NCBI GenBank assembly: GCA_030141605.1
Contig: JAQGDQ010000436.1
Coordinates: 1 to 64,000 of the forward strand
Reading direction: 5' to 3'
From: Tubiluchus corallicola
Lineage: Eukaryota > Priapulida > Priapulimorpha > Priapulimorphida > Tubiluchidae
Length of the DNA: 64,000 bases
Positions 52,201 to 64,000 of this stretch are shown piece by piece. A program made the position numbers and the translations under genes. Position 1 is the first letter of the stretch; each line of letters opens with the position of its first letter. The notes under the pieces were generated by a model. It did no database searches, was not told the origin of the DNA, and was given only the letters and a program-made list of their open reading frames with translations.

Positions 52201-55200
52201 AAGCAAAGTCAATTTTGTGGTGCACAGTACTACAGGTAACGAACAATACCTGAGATATTTCACTTTCCATGCTGCACAATGACACCGCATCTTCCACATC
52301 GCTCGCACAGCTGTTTGTGCGCTTTGTGCGAGGTACAGATACGTAACATGATGCTTGCAGATCTAGATATGGTACATCCTGTTAAAAAAAGAAAAACAAT
52401 TACAAAAGTTTTCAGATTTTATTTAAAAATCCTAAATTCTTCAAAGTGGAACTGCCATGCACTCTAAAAGAAGTAAAAATACTTGCATGATGTGACTAGT
52501 TATTTACTAATCACATTCTTTCTATAAAAATGTAGTTAGCTAGAGGATGTGGAGATAATGATGTAGGGGATATTGGCATTATTAATTTTATCAGAATTAA
52601 ACGCTTCCGTAGTGTGACGCCACCTGTCCGAAATTATTAAAATTAACTTAAACTAAGCAAGCAGGTAGGCAGTTAATACCTGATGTTTGGCTATCATGGA
52701 TCTGTAAAATATTTGTCGGAGAGAAATTACATATTAAACGTTAAAAGTCAATTTAAGCTACATATTGAAATTGTCTGAAGTTTTTATTTAATGCAGTTTA
52801 TAGACGAAACTCTTGTACAAAAAATATGCTCATCAAAAACTTGTAACACGGTTTAGCTTAATGTATCATGATTTGTAGCTCACGCAAATAAGTAATATAC
52901 AGAAAAATTCATTAGCTAAAGAACAAACAATTCATGGGTATCAAAGAAAAGTTTAATACCATTATTACTAACATATTACTCACATATTACTCACAATTAC
53001 GTTCTTTATCGTCACCACTATCATCACGATCACCACCATCATCATCTCGTCAACAAGATCATCACCATCACCACTTAGTCATTGCTTTCACGATCTTGAT
53101 CACCTCCATTTTTAATTAATAAACAAATCTAAGACTGCAACTTCAATGGATTTGTGCAAATATCTCAGATTACATACCAAATCAATGGAAAACATGATGA
53201 ATTCTAAGCCAGCAGCCAAGGTGAGCAGCACTTGTAGACACTGAACATCCAGCAGAAGCGCATGTTTGACATAAAACTGTCGGACTAACTTCTCGTTTTG
53301 CATGAAACAACGAACATAGCTTTCCAAATTATTCTCATTTAGTGCCAGATACAACCAGGCTCGTCCTACACAGAGAAAATGCAGATTATAAATGCTAGCA
53401 AAAACAAATACATAGATCTATTTTATTGTTGACGAACCAAAGTTTAAATGAGCTAAATAATTGCTTAGCAACCGGGAGATCTTAACTTCAACTTGTGTCT
53501 GGAAGAATTCACAGTTTTTACGCAGTCAAATGGTTTTTTTCTTTCAAACAATAGTCACTAAAATCTTTTAACTTGCACTTATGATATATTTACAAAGATA
53601 GTCAGCTAGTGTGTATTTAAAAACCAGTTTGATACTAAAACTCTGATTTAAGTAGAATTTATACATGTAAAACCTGAAAATACAATACTACACATCTGCA
53701 ACCATTTAAGCATGGTTCGAATATGAAAACCTATAGTGAAATTTCGGGTATTGCCGAACATTCAAATTTTGAAGTACGTTTCAAAGTCCCCTAGACACAA
53801 ATTAAACGATTAAACTTTTTTTGCAAGCATGTGACATAACATTACAATGAAGACAAAAATTAAATATGAGTTGAGGTAAGAGTAGGCTTTAATTTATAAG
53901 GATGCACCTAACAGACTGATGCAAAATTCAGTCAGTTTACTGCTGACCAAAAAGAGAGGTTTCCACAAAAGACTAGAATAATTCTGAGCAATGGAATAGT
54001 TTACTAAAGCTGTTTAAGAATAACTAATTTGCATTTTAAGTCTACACATGTGTTTAAAAAAAGAACTTAATCAATTTCACTAGCCATGCTGATAGAAAGT
54101 ATGAGCTGGCTAATAATTGTTAGACCGGTTAATCGATTTGGGTTTTGGGTTGTAATTATTGACTTTTTTCAGCTGCCATGTCAATTGTGTAATGGACACC
54201 AATTTCAAAAAGTTGCAGAAAACAGGTAAAACAGGATGTATAGCCATAAAATAACTAGCATGAAGAAATGCACCCATAAAATAAAGTAACAATCGATGAC
54301 GTAAAACAACTATTGAATAGGTTACGTATCCGATTGATTAATTAATGCAAAATAACTGATGCTGTCATTTATCAGCAATCATTTAAATGAAACCATTTGC
54401 TCTTTTTAATATACCTCGTCCAATGTCTGTCAGCACGCGTGGCAAACTTGAGATCATTTTAACGTCTTCCTTGTGAGTGAATTCCTTCACCATAGACCAG
54501 TATCCTCGGCTAACGTGACGTAATCTGAAACAGTAAAAGAAATTAAAGAAAGTGAGCAAGATATAACAACAGAACAGCTGCAAAAATTGCGGCAACAGTC
54601 GACAAAGGAAACATAGAGGTGGTCCTAGAAATTTTATGAAAGTCATATTATTATACAGCCTCATAAAATTTTGGTAGCTACGTATTTGTTGCAAGATGTG
54701 AAAAAACGGTACTTTCAAAGTCTAATACTTCTTGAATTATTTTTTACACATATGTCAAGTTATCTTACAATTCATAGTATTATTTTGTTACACATATGTC
54801 AAGCTATCTTACAATTCATAGTACTATTTTCTTACATATATGTCAAGCTATCTTACAGTTCATAGTATTATTTTCTTACACATATGTCAAGCTATCTTAC
54901 AATTCATAGATTTAATGTACGCGGCACACAATAATATATACAGCTTATGCACAATTTACAATCAGTTATCAGTAAAAAGAAAGAAGCCTCCCATCAAGAC
55001 ATAATAACAGTCTTGCATCTTTCCTATTCACTGTTTTTACTGGCACAGAAATCGCTGAGTTGTAAACAGTTAGAACTGTGAAATGGCATCTCCTAGTAGC
55101 TACACACCTCCCTTCAACTTCTCTGATTTGCTTACTGTTGTCTAGGATTACATACTAAAACTACGTGCTGATATTTTGTTTCCAAATAATCACACTGGGT

Positions 55201-58200
55201 AAACCAAATGAGGCGTTAAATAGAATCTGCCAACTGGTCAAGCCATTGGGCTCCAGTGTCCAGCAGAAGGGATGCCCTTATGAAAACACTGACACTTTCA
55301 TTCACGAAAATTTGAACCGATGTAAAAACTATTTTTTTTCTTAATCTGTTGCTGACGAGTTACTGGCATAAAATTTAGTTATCTCTAGGAATTTAAACGT
55401 TTTTTATACAATTTGGTATTCTAAAAGCTACAATTCAACACTTAGCAACAAAGGCTAGTTAATGATTGTTTGTGGCAAAACTGAATTTCGCTCAAAATCA
55501 AGGATAAGTACCTAAGATGAGATACTGAACAGACAGAAAGTGTCCTTTAGTCACGTACGGCTATTATACTTGCATCATCTGCAGTATCGTTTGACTTAAT
55601 GGCTGATATAATATATATATATAGGATAGACTACGGCCAAATCACGTTGAAGACACCGCTTCTCGTCTGATCACCGAAGTTAAGCAACATAGAGCCTGGT
55701 TAGTACTTGGGTGGGTGACCGCCTAGGAATACCAGGTGCTCTAGGCTTGCGGGATGCTCACACTGTATCTCGGCACTAGGCGGAGCAGCTGCACAAGCAG
55801 CCAACGGCTAGAGGGCGGAGGAGGTCAAGTGACCCAACGGAGTAAACCTTCCAAATCAGGAGTGGAGCCCCAAAGGCGGACCAATGCAGCATGCTCACTG
55901 ACTCCTGCAGCTGACCTGGTGCCAAACGTATCACTCCACTTTCCTTTGAACTACACGAGGGAGGAAGAGAGGGGGTTCCTGTTGTCTGGGCAACTCAGGA
56001 TATCCATACACCTTGCCCAGGCGTGCACCCTGGAGACGTTCAAGGATCGCACTGCTCAGCCACAGTCGACGCTGCAGCTCCATCAATGTGATCAATAACT
56101 GACTCTCGTGGCGCACACTCCATTGTCTTCCGAGACAGAAGGATGCCAACCATTATATATTATATATCGGATATATATCCATAAAAGACTATGATGACGG
56201 CATCGATGAAGACAGCGGTGACGATAAGATAAGAATATTATGATGATCTTTATAACAAGCAAATTTAAAAGACTGTATTTGTTCAAATGCAAAAGCACAG
56301 ATGCCATGACTCCCACATTTCAGACAGAAGATTAAAAAGGAGTGGTTTATTTTTTTCAAGTTGTTTTTTTACTTGGCTTTACTTACAAGATAAATTCACG
56401 GTTGCTATAACATCAGTCGAGTTGAAACTAAATCTTTCTGACACGTCATTTACTTTCTAAACAGAGGAAATTTAAACTAAACAAATGTACGCACTAGAAA
56501 CATTACTCCCTGCCTTTCTCTACATTAACTTTCTATTTGTAATGCCACTATATTATTTTTAATAGACGCAGAAAATAAATATGCTACAGTCTGGTTTCAA
56601 AACATTGTAAATTTGAAAATGCGGCAGAAATTGTTAAAGCAACGGTATAGTGAGAAAGCGAAACAGATACCTAGTCTAAAAATACAACTTTGTGAAATCG
56701 TTACTAAGTCAACTTTATCCTCTCACATAGCAAGAGATCAACAGTAACAATCACAAAATTGACCTTGACTTTTTGGTTAATTGACATTTGGCTTTTTAAC
56801 ATCAATCATTCTGCTACGAATGAGGTAGGCCTTGAATGATAAAGCATGATATTTTTTTGCTATATTAAATTAAACAGCTCAACTGTCAAATTTAAGCTGG
56901 TTAAAAGCTAAACGTTTGGTACTGAAGTTTTTGACAGTGTGAAGCAGAAAATGGAACATGCTGATCCAAAATATGTTTGGATTTTAATAAATTTAACTAT
57001 AAGGATTAGTGTTTAATGAAGATGCTAATGAGTTACCCTGTTACTATGACCTTTGACCTCAAAAAGAAAGCAGTTCCAACAACAATTCTACTGTGTGTGT
57101 TAAAAACAATGCTTTTATCAAAGCTGGATCAACTTCCACTGTTCCTACCAATTGTTTTTGACCGTGTTGTGGACATGCGAACAGAACAGACACACGGCTA
57201 CAAATATAAAAGCCATAGCCTAGCTTCTGGTACCAGCTAGAACTGCCTCTAGATTCTAGAAACAACAGCAATGCTTAAGGCATTAAAAGCTTCAAATGCC
57301 CTAGGCCATCTGTCCTCTGGCTACAGTCTGAACTTGCAGTTCTGTTAAATGAAGCCAGATTTAGTGCACAAATGCCCAGCAATCAAGGTTTACTCAGCTG
57401 AAGCCATTTGACACAGAAGGAGAATAGGCGATTAAGTCAAAAACAGCATAGAACTAGTGAACGCTTTTGACTGTGTCAAAAACTATGGTAATACCGATTC
57501 TGCTTCTGTTTTATATTCTCAAATAAAAATGTTTTTCAGAATGATTAACAGTACGTATGTATGTGCTGTTGTCTTGACATTACAAATTTCAGTGAAATCA
57601 GAACTTGTCACTTGTGCGTGGGTTTTAGGTTAAGGCTCTGAAGATTATAATGTTGCCTCCGCTGAATTCGCCATACTGGATGGCGTAGGAATTGCATTTC
57701 AGTTTCATAGTGAAATCTGAACTTCCAATTTGTTTCTAGCCAACAACCAGTCACCCATCTACTTATTAACTAAGTCCTGGGTTGCTTTTTTTTCGCAACC
57801 AAGCCACAACGACCACATAACTTCCCAAGATAACAGTAAATTCCAGGAAGTAGAAAAATAATGAATTTTGCTATCAATAGAATATTCAGAGTCAAACCAA
57901 TTTTAAGGAAAATACAAATTACATAATTTTGTAGAAACCACAAAACCTGGCAAAAGCATTTTGCCTGAAAAGCAACATGTTTGAAATGACAATCAGACAA
58001 AAATTTAAATTAAAATGATGAAATGACTATGTGTTTTGTTTTTCTTACGTATAAAAACACATTGTATATTCGGTTACAAAGTTAAGCAACAGTGGGTCTG
58101 GTTATCATTACCAAACGAATGAGTCTCAAACCTATGTAACTAAAATGTTCTATACTTTCACGTAATAAAATGTTCTGTACTTTCATGTAATAAAATGTTC

Positions 58201-61200
58201 TGCACTGCTACTCATTGTTTGAATGTACTCCTTAGCAAAAACTTACGTAGTACCTTGTACTATAAAGTTTACCAGTTTATTACTATTTTATTACTAAGTT
58301 CAGCTGTCCACACGCCCTCCTCCATAGTCACCTCTTTGCAAAGTTTCTGAATGAATCACTGCAGCCACATTCCAATGGAATTAATACCACAGAATGGCTT
58401 CAGGCTAACCAGAGTAACATGCAGGCACTGCCTTCTCTCTTTGGCTTCAACAAAGACTCGTGTTACAAGACAGAAATGAATCAGAGGGAGCCCCAAACAT
58501 CCTGTTTCATTACCCTAACTTACAACGCGCATACTAGAAAGCACTGTCACTATTTCAACTCACATATATTATTGTTAAAGTCATAATTTGCTTTTATATC
58601 AACATCAGCAATAATTTAAAATTTTCAACATGAAGCAATGTTAATATTAAAAATGGGAAGACACAGCGATTAAGTAAACTACTGAGTCAAGCGAAAGAAA
58701 AAACAATAAGAAAAGATCATCACCAGCAATATACTTTTCCTCTTACGTTTTTCCATGGTGTTGATCTCTGCTTACCAATGACTGTGTTGGCTTTTCCTAT
58801 CATCTATTCAGAACTTAATTTAATGATCATGTCATTACAAAATCGAAAAAAGCACCGATCTTTGCATTTTTTTATTCTTTTTTCTCACTAGATGACAGTT
58901 CATCTTGTTTGATTAAAACATTGGTGTTTTTTCATTTCTTTGTCACGTTTTTTTTATTAATTGTAACAAAACTTGGTTTTAAGAATTATACCTATGCTAT
59001 TAATTACTTATTACGATGTCTCTGTCAGATATAGATGACTGCCAAAGTTAGGGAAATTCTAGCCACCAGCAACTGGATTCGTGACTAAGAATTGAATAAC
59101 GTGGCTAATTCAGTGCACGGAGCAGAACTTCTGCAACTGAGATTTAGTTTACAATTTGTAAAAACCTGTTTTTCGCAAAGTTAGAGGGAAAACAAGTATC
59201 AGATGAAAAACAGGAATGTCAACACCACAATGATGAGAGCTTAATTGGCATGAAATGTACTGTACAAAAGCTAAAAAAGTTTTCATTTAACACGTCAATA
59301 AGCATGAAGTAGCGGTTATTTTTTTAATATTAATTTTTGTAGCAAACTGGAGTGCCATTGTGAGTGGCATGTACCATTACGGCATTCAAATATAAGCCAG
59401 CTTAGTTATTAAACAGCAGTGCAGCCAAATTAAAAGAACTTATACAAAAATTTCTTTTTCATTGTAGCTGCTTAAGCCTGCTTTATTTTAAAATTATATT
59501 TTAGATGTTAAAAATTGGCAATTTACGTTTTTCATTAAGAACTAATGGTGCATCCTAGCAGCCTTTTGGTCCCATACACGTGGTTTGTGAGAAGGCAGTG
59601 ATAATAATAAATGCAGTCTACAATGATGGAGCTCTCCAACTAGTGCAATTTGTATGCTAAATTACACAAAATACTTATATTGCAGAGTATACACCTGCTG
59701 AGCTGGTCAGCCCACACTAGTGAAAAATATCACATGGGTCTGCACCTGCTATATTATGATATATTATGTATATATTATGATATATTATGGTCATATCTGA
59801 CCACATTTTTACATTCGGAAGTGGTTAACCTTACATTTGACTCTCAGTAAAATTTTCATGGCTTTCTCACAACCCAGAAATACACCAGATACAAAGCAGA
59901 ACACCCTCCATTGAGACACAACAAAAATTCAAACTCACCCATAAAGGAATGCATGGTCTAGATGCTCGCAGAGTCGATGCACTTGCCAGCTGTCATTAGT
60001 TAAAACAATCTCATCGTTTTCAGTTCCGTTCTCACGTAAACACTGCATCTCTTGTATCTAACAGCATAAAACAATTCCACTGTGAAATATGACAGAATAG
60101 AAGCCTATACCTTTGAAGTATTGGCATTCGCTAAGTAAGTCTAAGTTTGTCTAATGCAAATTGGCAAGCAGTCTCACCGAGAAAACATTGCATGCACAAA
60201 AGTTTCTTTAATACCTGCATAAGTACAGCTTGCACAGGCTCATCAGTCATCATACTAAAGTACGCACGCATTTTTATGTAAAGTTTTAATACATTTTAGT
60301 TAAAAACTGGTTTGGATTCATGATTGCAAAAAATAAAATGAAGAGAGAGAGAGAGAGAGCGAGAGACTGATAGCGGATAAAAATCCCTATAAATGCCAAA
60401 TTACTGCCTAACTAACTAATGTCACAAACTTTACAGTGTTCCTACTTCGCGGTTCGTTTATCGCGGACTCGCTGTTTTGCGGGTTTTCAAAAATATTAAT
60501 GTAAAATATTTATTGTGGTATTTTTGCTGTTTCGCGGGTTTTTGCGGTACTCTGTCTAAAGTATTTTTGCACATGCGTAGTACGTATTGTACAGTAATGT
60601 ACAGATTTGACGAATTTTGCATAAAAAAATCACAAAATGTGTAAAAATATATTAAAAATATTAATTCTAACATAAAAGAATATTATAAATCATAAAAAAT
60701 TACCATTTACAATAAATAGTGTATGTATTCGGCGGATGAATACACACCAAAAACGAAATGTAGCACTTGCGTCCGCTTGAGATGCTACTTGCCGACGTGA
60801 GATTGTAATACAACACACGATTGGTTGATTGATGGAAAGCGACCAACCAGAGAATGCTGCTCTGTATCCCAGTCGCTGGTTGGCTCAGGTACCGTGCAAT
60901 CTGCTTTCTTTCGCTGTGCGCAGCTACCCCCAGGGTTTATAAAGACTTAGAATAATGTATAACTACTAAAATAAGTATAGCGTCCCTACTTTGCAGGAAC
61001 ACCTGCGATAACTGAGGGAACACTGTATATGCGACAGATAAAATGGGGTTGTGGCAAACCCCTACTAGCAGAAAAATCAGAGAAACACCTTCAGATTTGT
61101 TAGAAACCACTTCCATTCGTTTACATTTAAAACACACAGCGGTAGTACAAAATTCAACGAAATCAGTAAAATCACGTCACTGATAATGTAGTATAAAGTA

Positions 61201-61424
61201 TAAAAAGCTTCCAAACCCAAAAAAATTAATGTAAGAAATTCATTAGCTGTCAGTAATTGTCTTGACCTGCTAAGAAGGTTTAATCACATAGATGCTTAGC
61301 TGTTTCATTCTGCAACACTTAATTTAACTAATTATTTTTGCTAATTACAAACCTGTTTGATAGCAGTTGAAATATTAGTGAGGATGCGATCGCGCACTAG
61401 CATCTTATCAGCTAAACCTGCCAT
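37290..61424 (-). CDS. PLEKHM2: PLEKHM2 (SKIP), RUN and PH domain protein, 983 aa
   Basis: SKIP couples Arl8 on lysosomes to kinesin-1. The 19 exons are 61353-61424, 59939-60057, 54415-54524, 53178-53365, 52250-52378, 50659-50782, 49979-50076, 48775-49647, 47897-48052, 46255-46343, 45361-45493, 44458-44624, 44200-44265, 43179-43338, 42416-42592, 41090-41131, 40721-40747, 38751-38870, 37290-37391. All have GT-AG introns and consistent phases. The total is 2952 nt, against 1019 aa in human. The RUN domain (about 43-163) has LCEHLDHAFLYG, GYWSMVKEF, YLALNENNLESYVRCF and YVKHALLLD. A polar linker (164-571) follows. Then come a conserved block (YFLRHGLEPGKY, YTELDYIS, NKRRQFWICTGDE, VLTDATMQKVALRKW), a PH domain (about 730-828: MLMHLDKS, WKSSFFVLKNGWLYQY, FELITSDGSALTL, ADWMYAFLQIV) and a C-terminal tail (FVRTLGSAILHDLVSIS). 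No W occurs in the linker. Confidence 0.93.
38147..38673. mobile_element. hAT-like MITE (527 bp)
   Basis: The left end CAGTGGCGGCTCATAAC and the right end ...CGAGCCGCCACTG form inverted repeats. The flanks TTCATTAG and TTAATTAG are an 8-bp target duplication with one mismatch, as expected for hAT. It lies in PLEKHM2 intron 18. Confidence 0.85.
39157..39207 (-). repeat. 5S-rRNA-like SINE fragment
   Basis: On the minus strand GTTAAGCAACACTTGACTTG and then AAGTGGATCGATGACCACC resemble the 5S rRNA internal promoter region. It lies in PLEKHM2 intron 17. Confidence 0.45.
41807..42311. mobile_element. hAT-like MITE with perfect 8-bp target duplication (505 bp)
   Basis: The left end is CAGTGGTTCCCAACCTTCTG; the right end, reversed, is CATGGTTTCCCCAACCTTAA. 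It is flanked by CTCTAGAA on both sides (41799-41806 and 42312-42319). This is the standard form of hAT non-autonomous elements. There is no transposase frame. It lies in PLEKHM2 intron 15, about 100 bp from exon 15, with the exon intact. Confidence 0.92.
45935..46100 (-). repeat. 5S-headed SINE copy
   Basis: On the minus strand AAGTTGAGCTTGCTGCC, then GAATGCGTGGGTGATCAC, GGGTTCAATACC and ATCCGAATGTGGCTAAGAC appear in the order of the copy at 24830-25062. It lies in PLEKHM2 intron 10. Confidence 0.45.
46758..47222. repeat. 21-bp minisatellite in PLEKHM2 intron 9, about 22 copies
   Basis: The unit is CTGACAATGCYAYACAAAAC plus one A. As 21 is a multiple of three and the unit has few stops, long repeated frames open on both strands (heptads such as LTMLHKT or SIVSVLY). 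It lies between exons 47897-48052 and 46255-46343, so it is spliced out and is not protein coding. Confidence 0.95.
47655..47730 (-). repeat. 5S-rRNA-like SINE fragment
   Basis: On the minus strand GAGGTTAAGCAAGGCTAG and then AATGGACGAGTGACTGCC follow the 5S pattern. It lies in PLEKHM2 intron 9. Confidence 0.45.
51362..52035 (+). mobile_element. Long-TIR MITE, copy 3 (674 bp, longest)
   Basis: It starts TATAAATGTGTGATTGCATA and ends ...GTTTGCAAACACACGTATA. It shares AACCTTGAGAAAATCACTGT and CTACAAAACACTTAGCAACC with copy 1 and is in the same orientation. It lies in PLEKHM2 intron 5. Confidence 0.8.
54747..54908. repeat. 44-bp tandem repeat, about 3.7 copies
   Basis: The unit begins CACATATGTCAAGCTATCTT and continues ACAATTCATAGTATTATTTT. 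It lies in PLEKHM2 intron 2, a few hundred bases upstream of exon 3. Confidence 0.95.
55627..56155 (+). mobile_element. 5S-rRNA-headed retroposon (SINE3-like)
   Basis: Bases 55630-55748 read as a near-complete 5S rRNA: CTACGGCCAAATCACGTTGA, GATCACCGAAGTTAAGCAAC, GGGTGGGTGACCGCC and ATACCAGGTGCTCTAGGCTT. Several arm positions are changed (ACATAGAGCCTGG where 5S genes have a GTCGGGCC-type stretch). The sequence then continues without a T-run terminator into about 400 bp of non-5S DNA ending GACAGAAGGATGCCAACC and AT repeats. That structure suits a Pol III retroposon with a 5S head. A mutated 5S pseudogene is the alternative. It lies in PLEKHM2 intron 2. Confidence 0.75.
57755..57800 (-). repeat. 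5S-rRNA-like SINE fragment
   Basis: On the minus strand AAGCAACCCAGGACTTAG and AGTAGATGGGTGACTGG match the 5S promoter pattern with changes. It lies in PLEKHM2 intron 2. Confidence 0.4.
58078..58125 (+). repeat. 5S-rRNA-like SINE fragment
   Basis: AAAGTTAAGCAACAGTGGGT followed by CTGGTTATCAT matches the same 5S segment. It lies in PLEKHM2 intron 2. Confidence 0.4.
58141..58207. repeat. 27-bp tandem repeat, 2.5 copies
   Basis: AAAATGTTCTGTACTTTCAT plus GTAATA is repeated with one or two differences per copy. Intronic. Confidence 0.9.
60341..60366. repeat. (GA)n microsatellite
   Basis: A short AG/GA run of about 26 bp with one interruption, in PLEKHM2 intron 1. Confidence 0.9.
60434..61025 (-). 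mobile_element. Tigger/pogo-like MITE, copy 2 (592 bp, fuller form)
   Basis: One end is CAGTGTTCCTACTTCGCGGT and the other, reversed, CAGTGTTCCCTCAGTTATCG. TA flanks both sides. Compared with 2720-3135 it retains about 180 extra bases (60775-60950). It lies in PLEKHM2 intron 1 and is reversed relative to copy 1. Confidence 0.85.
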
Positions 61425-61429
61425 TACAA

Positions 61430-63870
<2,441 letters not shown>

Positions 63871-63874
63871 GACA

Positions 63875-64000
63875 TCAAGGTAGATTTAATAAATCACTTT
63901 TGGTGTAAGTTTCTTGCACGACACTATAGACAGGTTGTGCTGCCTTCACCACTCGTTGTAAGACTTCGCTTGCCTCTTTCTGATCGACTTCCTTTCCCGG
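63875..64000 (-). CDS. C-terminal coding end of an unidentified gene (partial)
   Basis: The open frame from the window edge to TGA at 63875 gives 41 residues, including DQKEASEVLQRVVKAAQPVY and ending SDLLNLP. It looks like an amphipathic helix and a natural C-terminus, with codon use like the PLEKHM2 exons. The gene lies upstream of PLEKHM2 on the same strand and runs off the right edge. I cannot see an acceptor, so the exon start is unknown, and I do not recognise the family. Confidence 0.5.
   Translation of the reverse strand, partial: PGKEVDQKEASEVLQRVVKAAQPVYSVVQETYTKSDLLNLP

Noticed and set aside
55630-55748. Functional 5S rRNA gene
   Set aside because: Conserved stem positions are mutated, there is no T-run terminator and the sequence runs into other repeat DNA. 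A 5S-headed retroposon is more likely.
55754-56149. 114- and 72-codon frames
   Set aside because: They lie in the body of the 5S-headed retroposon.

Overview
The window is AT-rich, intron-rich animal DNA. Genes are broken into many short exons with GT-AG introns, and the introns hold DNA transposons, SINE-like repeats and satellites. The recognisable genes (nephrocystin-4, AVEN, PLEKHM2/SKIP) are animal genes, and nephrocystin-4 points to an organism with cilia. The compact introns (0.1 to 7.5 kb), repeat types and diverged proteins suggest an invertebrate; I cannot place the phylum. All exon models were built by hand from splice sites, reading phase and remembered family structure. No search was run.

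All main genes read on the minus strand, right to left. (1) At 63875-64000 the last coding exon of an unidentified gene enters from the right edge. (2) At 37290-61424 lies a complete 19-exon PLEKHM2 (SKIP) gene, 983 codons plus stop, with an N-terminal RUN domain, a long linker and a C-terminal PH domain. (3) At 28320-32608 lies an AVEN-like gene of four visible exons; its last exon is the first unit of an 11-copy, 64-bp tandem array at 27668-28375. (4) At 18140-21348 lies a three-exon gene for an unfamiliar secreted, acidic, proline-rich protein of 884 residues, with a possible alternative terminal exon at 16506-16990. (5) From 14870 leftwards lies the 5' third of nephrocystin-4 (NPHP4), with two rival first exons (14712-14870 and about 8646-9000) and shared exons down to 2455.

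The next NPHP4 exon (1149-1379) is on the PLUS strand. It sits inside a segment bounded by a perfect 101-bp inverted repeat (1-101 against 2261-2361). This is either a real inversion that breaks the gene or an assembly flip.

Mobile and repeated DNA includes a 2.9-kb Tigger/pogo-like element with two nested insertions (11604-14483), three copies of a long-TIR MITE, two copies of a CAGTGTTCCCTC-type MITE, hAT-like MITEs (two with 8-bp target duplications), a LINE reverse-transcriptase tail, an intact 5S-rRNA-headed retroposon (55627) with many diverged 5S-like relatives, and several micro- and minisatellites.

The proteins share no pathway. NPHP4 belongs to the ciliary transition zone, PLEKHM2 links Arl8 lysosomes to kinesin, and AVEN is a cell-survival factor. 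NPHP4 and PLEKHM2 are also linked in human (1p36), so their proximity may be ancient.
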